A stretch of DNA of 64,000 bases from Bolinopsis microptera (GCF_026151205.1 NC_087077.1:16652983-16716982); one strand, 5' to 3'. Positions 49,933 through 63,205 are shown, counted from the stretch's first letter. Notes: generated by a model not told the origin, from the letters alone. Translations and numbers: made by a program.

Positions 49933-50777
49933 ACGCGCCACTGCACATTATCTTTGAAATGTTGCAATTGCAAAAACTGATACAACTTGGAGATATATTT
50001 GTCACAGAATGTTTAAAATGATCCCATAATAAATTACCTGCATCTAAATGTTGAAATAATCCTGCCACAAGCACTCGGATAATGATCTATATGATCCAGA
50101 TCACATTGTTTAGGCAAGACCCCGAAATATTATGCCACGTTGTTAGCACAATCTGCTCTAATCAGCCAGGGTTTGTTTCACTTCTTCTGATGAATTGGCA
50201 AAAGTAATCATGGGAGGGGGAGGGGCCAACTTCATCGCATAAAATTGTGCTAGGACTAAACCGTTGAGTCAACAGGGGTTAAAAATACCCAAAAACACTA
50301 CATTCTTAAACAAACAGCGTTCCTGATGTTTGAATAGACCGCGAAAATTTTGTATTTAAAGACGCAACGAAAATGATGACTAACAAACGCAATGATGGCC
50401 GGAAACATTACCCTAATTGATGCTTACTTATGAGCTATTTCTAGTTTTTTAGCGGGTTTCAATGGTGGCAATATAATATTAAATATATTTGTTCATTTTA
50501 AACGCGTTGTAAATCTTCGAAGACAGATAGATAAACTGCAAGTATATATTTATGAATATGAGATCACGATTTAAAAAAGATCCCAGCCACAGTTTAACGG
50601 TTAAAGTTGAAACCTAAACTGTGGCTGGCATCTCTTATAAATTGTAATTTGTAGTGTGAACTGGTCATGGTCATTTTCTTAAATCTTTCCAAGGAAAAAA
50701 CCGAACACTTTAAAAGTCCAGATTATACCAGTCCTTGTTATAGTTTTACAGTTTTAGAGTTTTATAGTTTTATAGTT
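49933..50777. other. Intergenic, nothing recognised
   Basis: A short hairpin (ATCCCAGCCACAGTTTAACG... against ...AACTGTGGCTGG) lies at about 50580-50627. A GTTTTATA repeat leads into the last exon of the minus-strand gene. No other gene is seen. Confidence 0.4.
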
Positions 50778-53700
50778 TTAGAGTATGGTACACGCTTTAG
50801 ATTTGGTCTGGTCAGCAACCTCCTTAACATCCTCGTTAGTTTTAACAGCTTTAGCAGTGGTTTTAAACAGGTTACCTTCCTCTCTTGCTTTAGATACCTT
50901 CATCTTGAAAACTGAGGAGAGATGCGGGGAAACAGGACTTTAGTCTTGCTGTTCAGAGACAAATTTTACACAAGCCTTATAGTTCTGTGCAGAGACACTG
51001 AGACAGATTTTACACAAGTTCTAAAACACATCTAAATCTTAACTCTAAAGTTAAACTTCCACAACCAAATCGTATTATTGGAGATCATGCATTGAGTTAA
51101 TTCGATATTTATGTTAGAACTAAGATAATAATTGTACCAAAAAGAAGCATATAAGTCTAATAATGTAGCATTCTCAATACACGTGGCAATGGAGAGGAGG
51201 TGGCCGTGCAGGTAACATCAGCACGTGACAGGAATGCTGGAATTTGATTGGTCACAACTGCAAGCATTGGTTAATCACTAAATCACTGTCACGTGCCAGA
51301 AAAAAACTTGCACCACCTCCCCTCTATCACTCACTTCTAATACTGACACCAATTTGACCACTTCGAAGTTCGAGGTTTACAATTTAAGCTCATCTTTTTT
51401 AGAATTTTTTCTAGAATTTTTTCTAAATTTTAGAACAGCAAGAAGTCCTGTTGTACCCGGTGAATTGGTTAGTTGCTAATATAACTAGTTGATGTTAGTT
51501 GCTATTTGCTAATGTTTAACAATCAATAAAACAATGAGTTTATAGATCATCTTACAGATTGATTTGTCAGCCTTAGATTCTTGTAGGAGCCTGCCCTAGA
51601 TAATTCACGAAATAAATAACGAACAAGGACTATTCTCCCATTTTAAAAACACTATTGTCATTATAATAATCTCTTACCTGCCACACAGATCCCCATAGAA
51701 TCCGCATTTGACTCCAGAATCTTCTGGAGGTCAGCAACCTGTAAAATGTAAATAATAGTTTTAAAAAACGGAGATAGATTATTAGTTATAAAGTTTAATT
51801 AGAACATAACTGATTTTAGATTTTCTCGAATATAGCTGCATTTGACCAGCAGGTTTAAGGCATTTGAAACAGTCAAAAAAGTTTAAGTTCTATATCTTTT
51901 ACGGTTTTTGCGGAAATTCGTGTTAAAGTTGATGCCATGGTGTGTCAGTAAAATAGTACGGATATATAAATAAATATATAAGGATGGAAGGATGTGGTTA
52001 TTAGACCTTTTGACAAAGGGGTAGGATTCTTTCTTCTTGGAGAGGAAGAATATATTCAACGAATAGGTGTACATTTGAATGATAGATCTGTATATAGTAT
52101 TGTAAATAATGTAGATGATTTAGTTTCAGAATTAATTGATAAAATTTCATGTTGGACAGTCAAGTATAAAGAAGAATTAGGTATGTCTAAGAAGGTCAGG
52201 GAGTGGGTTATTCCGTGTACGGAGCTCAACCAGCCTGGTAATATGTACCTGAATCCCAAGGCCCACAAGCCACCTTTGTACCCTGGGAGGATGATTACTA
52301 CTGGATGTGGTTCGTACATTGAGAACCTATCTGCCCTGACTGCATACGAATTGAAGAAGGCTATTTTAGATTATAGAATTATTGACACCCCTCATTTTTT
52401 GAGGAAGATTGATAGCTTGAATGAGTCCACCATATTGTTGGGTAAGGAGGTGATACATGTTGCCATAGATATATCCAACATGTTCACCAATATCCCCAGG
52501 GATATGGGGATCCAACAATGCACCAAGCACCTGAATGAAAGAAGTAGTTATGATCAATTGTTCAGTACAGAATGCATTATTAGTGCTCTAGAAATCACTC
52601 TTGATTACAACATAGCTTCGTTCAACGGTATAACATACCGTCAGGAGCGTGGAGCGGCGATGGGTCCTAAGAACTCATGTGAGTATGCAGATTGTGCAAT
52701 GGATAAGATCGATATTTTAGTTAATGAAAGAGATTTAGAACATGGCCCGCCACACAGACCAGCATTCTGGGGTAGGTTGCGTGACGATATATACATGGCC
52801 TGGCCTGGTACTGTTGAGGAGCTTCTACAATTTATGGAATGGCTCAATAGTATCCATCCGGACCTTGTGTTTACTTACGACTACTCTAAGGATGGTGTTG
52901 AGTTTTTAGACACCTATGTCTATGCTGTTGGCGATGTTATTCATACCAAACTTTACTCTAAGCCCAGTGACACCCACTGCTATCTCATCCCCACCTCATG
53001 TCATAGGAGCCATGTTCTCAAAAACATACCCTATGGTGTGGCGAGGCGAGTGAGGCAGAACAATAGCGAAGACACTAATTTCTTAGAGCAAAGGGAGGTA
53101 TATACTGGTTACCTTGTAGCCCGTGGTTACCATTCTAGTATTGTAGACGATGCTTTCAACAAATTTAGTGATATAACCAATAGGAAAAACTTGTATGCCC
53201 CTAAAAATAAGGATGAGACGACTACTTGTCTAATACCCATGGTGATGGATCAAAATCCAGCACTTCCCAACATGGGGAGCATTATTCACAAGTATAAGCA
53301 CCTTCTTAATCTCGATCCAGCCTTGAAGAAGCTAGTACGTGCTGACAGTGTATTTGTAAGTCACCGAAAGAATCAAACTATCGGTGGCATGCTTGTACAC
53401 AATAAGTATCGTGCTAGTGGAACTGTAAGCAGTGATAGAGATGGAGAAGCCACTGCTAGTCAATTTCTTGAACCAGACGCTGCAATATTGCCGGCTGTTC
53501 GGGAGGCTGACAACGCAGGGTGCCATGCCTGTGGAAAATGCTATGTTTGTAAGCAATGTTTCCTGTCCCCTTGTTCCAAATTTAGTAGTCACCATTCCAA
53601 ACAAGTTTTCCCTATTACTAAATATATAACTTGTCAGAGTAATAACCTTATTTATTTAATGGAGTGTAGAACTTGTAAACAGTCGTATGTAGGATATACT

Positions 53701-55987
53701 ACTTCTAATCTCCCTAAGAGATTTTCTAATCATAAGAGCCACATTAAGAAAGGTATCAGAAGTTGTAAGTTAGTAAATCACTTTTTAGATATTGATCATG
53801 ATTTAGATTTTAGTTCAGTAGCCTTATATAACTCTTCACTTAGTACGCACCTTTCTGTTATTATAGTGGACGCTCTTGAATTTAAACCTGAAATAAGTCA
53901 AGCAGATAGGGAAAAGGCCATGGAAGCTAGAGAGGGGTTCTACCAGACCCAATTGAAAACCCTTGAGCGTTATGGGGGTATGAACACCCTCGATAGTAAC
54001 CACATCCTTTTTAAATCCGCTGGAGCTTAGTGTTTAGTTTATTTATTTTATTTGACATGATCTCAGCCTATAAACCCGTGTTTAGTTTACAATATTGCTA
54101 TCAGAGACGTGTTATATTCTTTACTATTTATATATTTTTACTGCTTGATTCAGAGAAATCTAGCTTTTTCCGAGAAACTAATCTTGAATAGATTAGATAA
54201 AATGTACACAGCCATTCTTTTCGTTTGATTATTACACAGTATATTTTAGTTTTGTACCGTTTTAAGTCACATAGTTTTGTACGTCTTCCTAAGACTTGTT
54301 TTCCTTTCCTAGTTTGTAAGTTATTTTAAAGATTTGTGAATATTCCAGTTGCTTTTAGAACAATTTTATCTCAGATAACGATGTTTAATAAAATGATGCA
54401 AAGACTTATTTCGAAGATCTAATCAACACCGACTTTTAATGTGTAGGAGTACAGCTACAAAATATATATATATATCGTCTCTCTTTATATATAAGTATAT
54501 AGTAAGATATACAATTAGTTTGTTAGACTAGGATAAAAGTATGTCTTATTATCATCTTATTGCTATTACTTACTGATATTGTTTCAGATTCGTTATCATT
54601 CGCAGCATCCAGTAGTTCCTGTACTTTAATCTGAAATTAAAGTTTTTTATTAAGCTTAATAAGATTACATTGGTGCGCCACGCCCACATTGTTCTATGAA
54701 ACTGGTCGTGACAGCACGGTAATAATCAATAGTCGAGACCAACTTTATTGCTTCCAAGATGACAGCATTATATTAACATGTCTTCTTATGAACTGGGACA
54801 CAATCAGGGAGATCACAAATATTTCTTATCAGCTAGATACCGTTCATTCATCTCGCTGTCTAAGTGATATCTACCATAATCGAGACCACTATCATTGTAC
54901 TAGTTCTTCAGATAGGAAGTGATGAGTTGCTTTAATCGGATTCGAAAAACAACAAACAGTTTTTCTGCTGCAGGCTGCAGCAATAATTATAATATGATCG
55001 AAAAAATCTCATCAGATATTATAAATATAAACATATCGAAACTGCAGTGTTTGTTCAACCGCTTAGACTTGCAGGTTTCTAAAAAAGACGTACCAGTTTA
55101 TTTTGCTGTTTCTTCGCTCGTCTCTGTGTGGACTGCAGCTCACCCATTATGATCTGTTTCTCAGGATCCATCTGTCATTAAATTTGGCTATTTTTTGCTC
55201 TAATATAATTTCTGAATGATTATTTTACTCGTATTTTACTTTTATAGTAACCGATGTTATGAAACATTGCGGTGCGTTGAAACGACAAGATTTAGCTTAG
55301 TGGTGAACAATAACTCGATTTATCTTCTAGTATATAATATACTAGAGTTATTATATATAAGTTATTATATTGATTGAGATTTGGGACAATCTAGCATAAC
55401 GATATTAGTATATTCTAGTCCGCGATTTATCATTTTCCTGACATTTAATACTGATACAATATGTCATAGTTCTTGGATTCAACAACGAACAGCGATGACT
55501 TATAAAACTTATCAAATGGATGACAAGGACATAATTACATGAATAATCAAGCGATCTGCAATTAACTTAGACATACCATAACCAAGTATTATATGACATA
55601 CCAAGTATATGACATACCATTACCAAGTTTATGGAAGCAGAGTCAGTGCCCCACAACCAGTACCTTCAGACGGCAAGTACAATACCGACTGTTAGAGGGC
55701 TATGAGCTGTTACGGTAACAGCCCTCTAACAGCTGGCTAATTGCCATTAGCATAACAAAACAGCCTTCTTAAATCATGTTATTGTTTGAGTAGGAGAATA
55801 GGATTGATAGACATTTACCTAAAAGGTGGTATGCTTAGCTTACCAATGCTAGTTGGGTCTGGTTCAAAGAGAAGTTAGAAGCCATCAATTGTTTGGTGGT
55901 TCTCTCATCTCCAGCTTTCATTGGAGTTGGTATCTGGGTTCCTACCACTTCAATAACAAGACTCGTCTTCTCCAGGTAGTCTATAAA
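50778..55987 (-). CDS. C-terminal exons of a kinesin-3-like protein ending in a possible CaaX box (partial)
   Basis: Five minus-strand exons with GT-AG borders and consistent phases: 55844-55987, 55094-55171, 54574-54630, 51678-51738, 50778-50911. Together they give 157 codons plus TAA. The first begins FIDYLEKTSLVIEVVGTQ, a segment much like the C2-like region of kinesin-3 family motors (KIF1/KIF13/KIF28 group). It is followed by charged, probably coiled-coil sequence (EKQIIMGELQSTQRRAKKQQ, VADLQKILESNADS) and a Lys-rich tail ending CTIL. A terminal Cys-x-x-Leu could be a geranylgeranylation site. No motor domain is in the window; the upstream exons should lie beyond 56 kb on this strand but I could not place them. 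The gene itself is well supported by splice phase; the kinesin assignment rests on one short segment. Confidence 0.6.
51982..54030 (+). mobile_element. Penelope-like retroelement ORF (RT plus GIY-YIG), 5'-truncated
   Basis: About 680 codons are open from a TAA at 51979-51981 to the stop at 54030; the frame begins GWKDVVIRPFDKG, and the first start-like codon is a GTG at 51994. Reverse transcriptase blocks: DISNMFTNIP (about residue 157, motif A), ERGAAMGPKNSCEYAD (about 216, motif B), RLRDDIYMAW (about 261, motif C), and SCHRSHVLKNIPYGVARRVR. A Cys-rich knuckle CHACGKCYVCKQC (about 510) precedes a GIY-YIG endonuclease (LIYLMECRTCKQSYVGYTT, about 550, then LPKRFSNHKSHI). This order, RT then Cys linker then C-terminal endonuclease, is that of endonuclease-bearing Penelope-like elements. 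The N-terminal part before the VIRPFDKG block is missing. It lies antisense in an intron of the kinesin-like gene, with no internal stop or frameshift, so it may be young. Confidence 0.9.
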
Positions 55988-56650
55988 CTGAGGAGAATTT
56001 AGAGTTATTTGGGGGCAAAATGTCTTAACATGTTTGTGAGTCAGATGTTAACAGAGTAATTGATTTAATTTTATTGCCTTGAGGTATCTAATCTAATTAT
56101 AGGCTGGGAACCTGACCCAGTTGCAGTGACCTTGTGTAAGTTGTCCAGAGATATCAGATTATAGAAGGAACAAAGTAAGAAATAAGTTAAGTCATACTTG
56201 ATTAAAGTTAATAAATAAAATCTACACGTGCCGCCAGCAATCTGTCTGATAATAATGTTGAAGACTTGATTTTTAGGTTTCAGCTATTAAGTTATTTCAT
56301 AAAAGCAATGCAAGTTATAAAATTAGCTTAAAAACTGATATAAATAACTAAATAAGTAAAAGTAATGCATAGGTATGGGTTGTGTAAGGTGCATAAATTA
56401 AGTGCTAACAAATATATTAACTAACGACATATCGTAAGTAGTAAGATGTCGAGATTTGTCATTTTATTTGTAAGATTTTGAATTAAATTATGCAGGACTC
56501 TGACACATCTGACAAATTGTTTGATTTATGACAGATTTTATAAATTCCTGCTCTAATTGGATAATCAACCCTCAAAAATAATTTTTGAGAATGGTATTGA
56601 TTTGTTCATCCTCAAATGTGATCACAACTGCAACACAAAAATCTTGTTCA
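55988..56650. other. Probable intron of the minus-strand gene
   Basis: AT-rich sequence upstream of exon 55844-55987. I looked for the preceding exon and found none that I could support. Confidence 0.35.
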
Positions 56651-57000
56651 GGGGTGGGGTGAGGGGTCTTCATCAAAATTCTCTCGAAATTGACTTTATA
56701 GTTGTTTCTGGCAGAAGGGAGTGATATCTACCAGCTGCTTTTGGTCCCATGGAAAAATATTGTTCCTAGCCGAAATTATCGCCGGTCTAAGGTCAGCGCT
56801 TATAAGTAATTGTATTGCGCGAGCGATTTTCAATCGAAAATTCTGAAAATCGAGTCTTAAAAACTATCTTCTCCTACATCGGCTAGGAAAAATATTTTTC
56901 CATGGGACCAAAAGCAGCTGGTAGATATCATTCCCTTCTACCAGAAACAACTATAAAGTCAATTTCGAGAGAATTTTGATGAAGACCCCCCCGGCCCCCT
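56651..57000. mobile_element. Palindromic MITE
   Basis: Arms of about 110 bp (about 56660-56775 and 56877-56995) are near-perfect reverse complements, with GGGGTCTTCATCAAAATTCT and GGTCCCATGGAAAAATATT as landmarks, around a 100-bp centre. It is non-coding and would form a long hairpin if transcribed. Confidence 0.75.
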
Positions 57001-59250
57001 TAAACTGTTTATTTAATAAAATTAAAGTGTGACGTTGGTAGTTTTATTCCCCGTTTTTAAGCAGTTTGATTTGTCGTTTTAAGCGGTTTTGAATGATCGA
57101 TTTTCGGCCCCCTTAACAAGTTCATAATGTTGTAAGTGCTGCTAACTGAATTTTGCTGAGCTGCTCTGAGTTGTGCAGATCTCGAGCACCTTTAAAATCT
57201 GCCACATTGAACAGAATAAGTCAGGACAGTTTAAAATCAATTAATCTATCATTTGATAAATCGCAAAGGATCCTTCTTTTGAGAAGCAGCTCTTTGAAGC
57301 AATCTAAAGATAACTTGATTGTCGACAGCTATGACGACGATCAGTTTATCTTTATGAAGAAATGGAAATTGAAGATCAATATTCGTTTATACCGCGGTGC
57401 TCGATATGATTATCAGTCTCAAAATCTGCACTGCAGTCAATAAAAGTTCATTTTCGTGGTGCTGATACTACGAGCTCGCATGCTCCACTATAAACTCCCT
57501 GCATGTACTCAGTGGCGTAACGTGTTGCCCCCCCCCCCCCGCCGAAAAGATTACACAGCACACCTGACCTATTGATTAAAAATGTAAGCTCAATAATATT
57601 CATGTCATATATCATGCTCTACTGAAATTTTGGTCTGCTTTTAAATTAGTCGCCGAATAATGTAGTCTCAATAAATTTGGTTACCAACAATTTTAGTCAA
57701 AATTTTGACTAAACTTATGGTAGACTAAATTTGTCGTTCTAAAGGTAGTATAACTATAATCATCAAGAGTATAATGATTATAATGTGAAAAGACATGCAA
57801 AGAAATTTCGAGATCTTTCACTATGTTTTAGTAATATATTTCTTTAGAGCTGCAATGTTTAGTGGCCGCACTTAAACCCCAGCTAGACGGTATGTAACGC
57901 GTCACGTAATCAGTTACGTGGTGGAGTCTTTGTTTTAGTTAGAGGGCACTTTCTGAGTACGTGATGCGATAGAACTTCTATGGTACGGTTTATATTAACA
58001 ATAAAATATTAAATTTTTGCTTCTATTAGAAACAAAATCTTGACTTTCGTTACATCAAAATACAGTCACCTATTAATGGCTCATGCGAGAGATCATAAGT
58101 AAGTTAGTACCTGATTTTTACGCTGGACGTAAAGCCAAAGGCCCAGTCTAATACCACCGAGTATATACTAACCACCCCTAGTAGCCTAGTGGCTCCTAAT
58201 TACGATTTAAAGTATACAGTAAGATGGCAAGTGGTTAATTAGGAGCGTAGTATCTCAGGGTGACAGGTGCTCTCTCTCTATATATCTGCTCTATATCTTT
58301 CTAGTTCAGTTACTCTTCCGTAGACTATTTCTCACGTACTTCACGTTGTTTAGTTATATAGAACCGTTTCTCTCCCAAAATCATACTTTTGCAGATGATC
58401 GGCAATGTCTGAACAATGTGAGGGCATTTGCACCGCTCAGAAGGAGTGTGAAGGTATTATCAAATTATAGATATTCCAATTACCTGCGAGGATATAACGA
58501 GATCAGAATACTTGATTCTTAAAGGCTAAGATGGCGCGTCTAAAAACTACGGCCATTACCTTGCGTAATTATTCATTAAAACAAATATTATGCATATAAA
58601 TATAATTGTTCATTAAACTAATGAACAGAAAGATTAAAAGTGTGGCACTGGTCGTGACGTGTATTAGGAGTATGACAGGTGCTCTCATTTAGGACAGCTG
58701 TTCTCATCTACCAGCTCAGTTTATATGCTGTGTCTTAACAGCTTCTTAACAGCTTCACCCCCTGCCCCTAGCCTTAACAACTTCACCTCACAGTCACTAG
58801 ATTGTGTTCGCGTGTGCGTGATTTCTTAAATTAGTGGTTAAATTAGTGGTTATATCTTATGTCTTGCGAATTGCTTTGATAAAATTATTTATCACAATTT
58901 CGCCATTTTGGTGAGCTCTAAGGAACCGACTGCATATCTGGTTGAATCCGGATCCGGCCGGATAATTGATCAATGTACTCCGGATATAAGCTACCAGAAA
59001 CCAATATTTTAAGAATTTCTAGAATTTGGCAATGTTAGCATTTTTAGTTTGAAATCTTGTGAAATTTTGCCTTTTTTGAGAAAAAAACATCCAACTGAAA
59101 GAACCAGTTCGGTTTCCGGTTACAAAATTAAAATGCGGTCCCTTTCTGACTCGCCTGAAAATAATCTGATATGGCCAGTTCCGCAGGACACTTACTTTTC
59201 ATCAAAAACTCAGTGTACATTAAGTCAAACTTGATGTGGGTTTGAATTTA
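57001..59250. other. Non-coding or intronic, no gene recognised
   Basis: A 96-codon frame (57153-57443) has no recognisable motif. A C-run lies at 57528-57541. A short exon-like stretch at 58395-58453 is discussed under rejected items. Nothing else can be supported. Confidence 0.35.
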
Positions 59251-59396
59251 GCTTTCAGTCTCGGTCTCAGTCTCGGTCTCAGTCTCGGTCTCAGTCTCGG
59301 TCTCAGTCTGGTCTCAGTCTCGGTCTCAGTCTGGTCTCAGTCTCGGTCTCAGTCTGGTCTCAGTCTCGGTCTCAGTCTCAGTCTCAGTATCAGTGG
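59251..59396. repeat. (CTCGGTCTCAGT)n short tandem repeat
   Basis: About twelve 11-12 bp units of TCTCGGTCTCAG with occasional loss of CG. There is no coding role. Confidence 0.8.
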
Positions 59397-61020
59397 CCTA
59401 GATATTCCAGACTAACCTTGTTTGGCTCATATCATATAAACTCAAAGACTAGGGTCTCAGACTATCAGCAGTGTTCTTAAAAAGTCGTCTGAATGCAAAC
59501 ATGAGTCAATTACACTGATAATCACCCGTGTTAAGATGTTGAATAAGTTGATGAGTAAACAGTTTTTTCCTATCTTAGACGTTTAGACATAGTCTAAAAC
59601 CTATGAATAAAATTAGCGACTAATTGATTATTATACCCCATCATTCAAAAATGCTATGAATATTTAAATGCCTGTTACTCTAACACCATTCTCTTAAAAG
59701 CGACTCTTTTTAGAGTAATACGCTGTACACGACTCTGCATGTGCTCTCTCTGTCGGGCAGTGTCTGACAATATAAAACCTATGAATATGATTAACTCCCA
59801 CCCAAATAACAACGGTTAGCTTCCAAAGTATTCATAGCCCCTTTTAGAGGGTAATGAACGGGATAACTACAATTATGGTTGAGGGGGTTTCAAGCACAGG
59901 TCACTCTCAAATCTTAAAGATAAGCAGTGGCCTTCGGCACTTGAAACCTCTTCAAACCTCCCCTGATTTATTTAGTATTGATATTGTTTGATTGTGCCGT
60001 AAAAATAAATATTTGTTTTATTAATATTTGTTTTATTATTGTGTCACCGGTTCTATATAAATACAGAGTTGGGCGACATGATGTTTGGCAAGTTTGAAAT
60101 GTCATCGTCATGTCACATGTGTACTGTTTAGTTGAACCAATATTTTTACTGCCATTACTCAATTTCTAAGTATTGAAATAACAAGACTCAAAAATTGGCG
60201 CGTTAGAAAATGTTTCATATCTTATTCTAAAATTTCTTCTAAACCCGAGATGCAAACCTTCATTTAAAGGGTTGATTTCCAACTTAACTAATTTTATGAA
60301 GGATGAAGGTATCCAGTTAAATCCCAAATTTCACATAAACTAATTAAATGAACGCGCCAAAAATCCCGCCACTCTGCTCTACATTAAGGTTGATCAGGGG
60401 TGGTGCTGACTGTACTACAAGTATGATAAACAGATATTGTATTCACCTAGTCAATCAAGACGTTACAGTTCACTTGTTCAGTCCTTTTGAGAGAATTTGA
60501 ACAAGTTAGTAATATGAAATTATCAAGAATGCTTAAATATCAGGGCTGCATTCGGAAAACTGCTAGGCATAATGAATGAATAGTATTGTAACATGTTCTT
60601 TAAAAAAAACAATGGTATATGTTACTACAAGGTTTCCCGATACTCAAATGAGAAGGCTGAAAGCTTAATTCCTAGCCGTGTTAATTCCTAGCGTGGTTAA
60701 AAACGTTTTTATTCCAAAAACAACCGTCCATAACAACTATAAAGCTGTAAAGCTCCAACTCTATTAATGAATACATTTATCATATTGTTTCGGTTCATTT
60801 ACTTAATTATTCTTAGAACATCCTCTTATTAGTTTAAGTAGATATGTGATATTAGAGTTGAACCAAGATCTTGAAGTATAACAGACCTAATGAATAAAAA
60901 TCAACCTCCTCACTGCCAAAATCAATATACTGATTGGAAGTTGGAATCTTCGACCGTTTGCAGTGTTCAGTGTTCTCGTACGTTATACATATTAAAATGC
61001 ACTAGCATGAAGTGCTCGTT
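59397..61020. other. Non-coding, no gene recognised
   Basis: A hairpin pair GAGGGGGTTTCAAG / CTTGAAACCTC at about 59880-59950 encloses about 50 bp. No other structure is supported. Confidence 0.35.
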
Positions 61021-61023
61021 TGT

Positions 61024-61221
61024 TCAGATATTAACACATTTACCAGCGCAAATATAGCGTACAAATTGAATGAGCATGTTAATAGCAAGTTTACTGTTTA
61101 ACAGGTGCAGTGTGCACCGTGTGTAGGACTTATTCTGACACTGACCTCCGGGCTGGTCGCACATCATTTCATAACAGAACTTGCAATTTTTGTGGGGAAC
61201 TTCTGGACGCTCACTCTTAAT
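61024..61221 (-). pseudogene. Cys-rich ORF fragment
   Basis: A stop-to-stop minus-strand frame of 65 codons with clustered cysteines: HKNCKFCYEMMCDQ, GGQCQNKSYTRC and ICAGKCVN. The C-x2-C pattern suggests a small zinc-binding or secreted domain remnant. It has no suitably placed start Met, and no family is recognised. It could be part of an exon, a transposase zinc domain, or chance. Confidence 0.25.
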
Positions 61222-61989
61222 TTAAATTAACTTGTTGTTTACATAGAATCCTTTTCACAATCCCGTAAAAATAAATTCAATTTTCTTTAATTTTGAAGTT
61301 ATGTTATATTAGTAGTTATATGATATTTAGTAGTTATATGCTATTTAGAGACTACGATTAGTCAAAAGCCTGGAGGTTTTTTAACCACATTATATGGTTA
61401 ATTATTTTATCAATTTAATCCTAAATGTCAATATAATCCGTTAAAATAGCCGCTAAATATATTTCTTATTAAAAGTAATGTTTATAAGTCCATTTCATCG
61501 TGTTTAACATTACTCGACTTCCTTCCTCTAATGGCACGGTCGCTTAAATCTGCAGATTTGTTGACTAAGCAATCCTCTGGGTAACCGCTATATTTATAGA
61601 AATATAAGCAATTTCAACAAATTAGTCTCACCTCCCACACAGTTAAAACCCAACAGAGTGAGTTGTACAAACTTAATATTCACTATAAATTGAAATATAA
61701 TCTCACGCAAAATTGAGAGCAGCTGCCCATGTAACTATCACTGAATCAGTGATTCATTGACTGAGTTATTAAATCGGACACTCGGTAGTGCAAATATAGT
61801 GGTTGGGTTGAGGGTTATATCAGCTTGTAGGTACATGAAACTAGTTATAAAGAGATTTACAGAGCAGCATTTATATTAATTTTGTGGTTCCTCATTAAAA
61901 AACTTAACTCTTTCACAATTCCTTGTTATTCCTTTGTTCGAGACAAGCGGTTATATACTGAGTCAGCATATATAAAGAGTATACACCCA

Positions 61990-62075
61990 GTGAGTGTTAC
62001 CCAGTACCCACGGGGTGTGTATTCTACATAACTCTGTACCCACGAGGTGTGTATTCTACATATCTCTGTACCTCA
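61990..62075. repeat. Short tandem repeat of about 34 bp
   Basis: Two to three units of CTGTACCCACGAGGTGTGTA followed by TTCTACATA. Confidence 0.6.
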
Positions 62076-62457
62076 TCAAGCATTAAACATTGTATATTTT
62101 ATTATGAGTCGGTCTTAAGGAAAACCTTTATCAACCTTAAACATTATTTTCCATTGTTCTGTAAATCCAATCTAAAAGTTTTACATTAAGGAGGGACAGA
62201 TATTCAGCTGTAGTCGCAATTGAGTGTATTTATCAGTACATATTGAAAAATGTGCAGGGGGTAGGGGAAATAATTGATAATACACACACGTGGGGCTTAT
62301 TTCTATTATCTTTCTGCCCGATTGAAATAACTTTTTCTGGTATGACTTGATATTATCACTCATTCGAGGAGTATACGGGAGTATAAAAAATCAAATAATA
62401 ACGACTCAAGTATTGAATTTTGCCTCCTCCTCCCCTTCTCCCTGTATTATATACATA

Positions 62458-63205
62458 CTAGTGTAACCCGGCCTTCGGCCGGGATTTCACTGCCGCAGTT
62501 AAAAAGGGTAGGAGTAATTACCCGCTGAGTCAAAACCCGCATTAGGTGACCCAATAGTATCTTTAAAAATAATCTCATAATCAGTTCTTTCGTGTGGATA
62601 ATTAAGTCATTATTAGCGGATTAGCCATTAGGCACCATATTCCATGATCATAAGGTCTGAACACCGACTATTACACCTCATCACTCCCGTCTTGAACCGC
62701 TTTCCATTTTTATTTAAATCGTTATAGAATTAACCCTTGTTAACTCCGCACCACATCCGCCTATTATATTTGAAAACACGCATAACATTGTCGTATGAAC
62801 TCTCTCTACGGTCAAAACAGGCCCCAAACAATAACAGAATAACAGTGCCCCCTCCCCTAATAAACTTATGGTATAACATTACAGCGAATCTTACCGGGCT
62901 AACCCAATTATGCCGCTACTTATGCAGCTACATAATATACAGTAATGGGAGAGAGTGAGCGAGCCCCGTAACTCTTGCCGTTCTGCTCAAGCCATTTTAT
63001 GTAACAACAATTAAACCACTTACCACCGACTGATTTAAAAACCCTTTGCCATTTGATTTTGACTTACTCATAGTTTTGTCGGCACTATACAGAAAAAACC
63101 AGCCCAGTAACTCTTACCGTGTTCTTGATTAAGCCGCTCGGAAATTACACGCGGACACACAGACAAAACACACACATCTTGAAAATATTATTATAGCTTT
63201 ATAGA
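62458..63205 (-). mobile_element. Non-autonomous Helitron, about 748 bp
   Basis: On the minus strand the 5' end reads TCTATAAAGCTATAATAATA followed by a TGTGTGTGTTTTGTCTGTGT tract. The 3' end has a GC hairpin CCCGGCCGAAGGCCGGG, then TTACACTAG. TC at the 5' end, a hairpin about 9-10 bases before CTAG at the 3' end, and insertion between A and T (plus-strand bases 63206 t and 62457 a) are the defining marks of Helitrons. No Rep/helicase frame is present. Confidence 0.75.

Noticed and set aside
57153-57443. 96-codon plus-strand frame
   Set aside because: Low-complexity Ser/Lys-rich composition, no motif, and no splice context.
58395-58453. Plus-strand exon-like stretch with acceptor TTTTGCAG, an ATG and a donor (GAAG|GTATTA) encoding 17 residues
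   Set aside because: No partner exon or family similarity. It may be a real first coding exon running out of the window, but the evidence is too thin to call.
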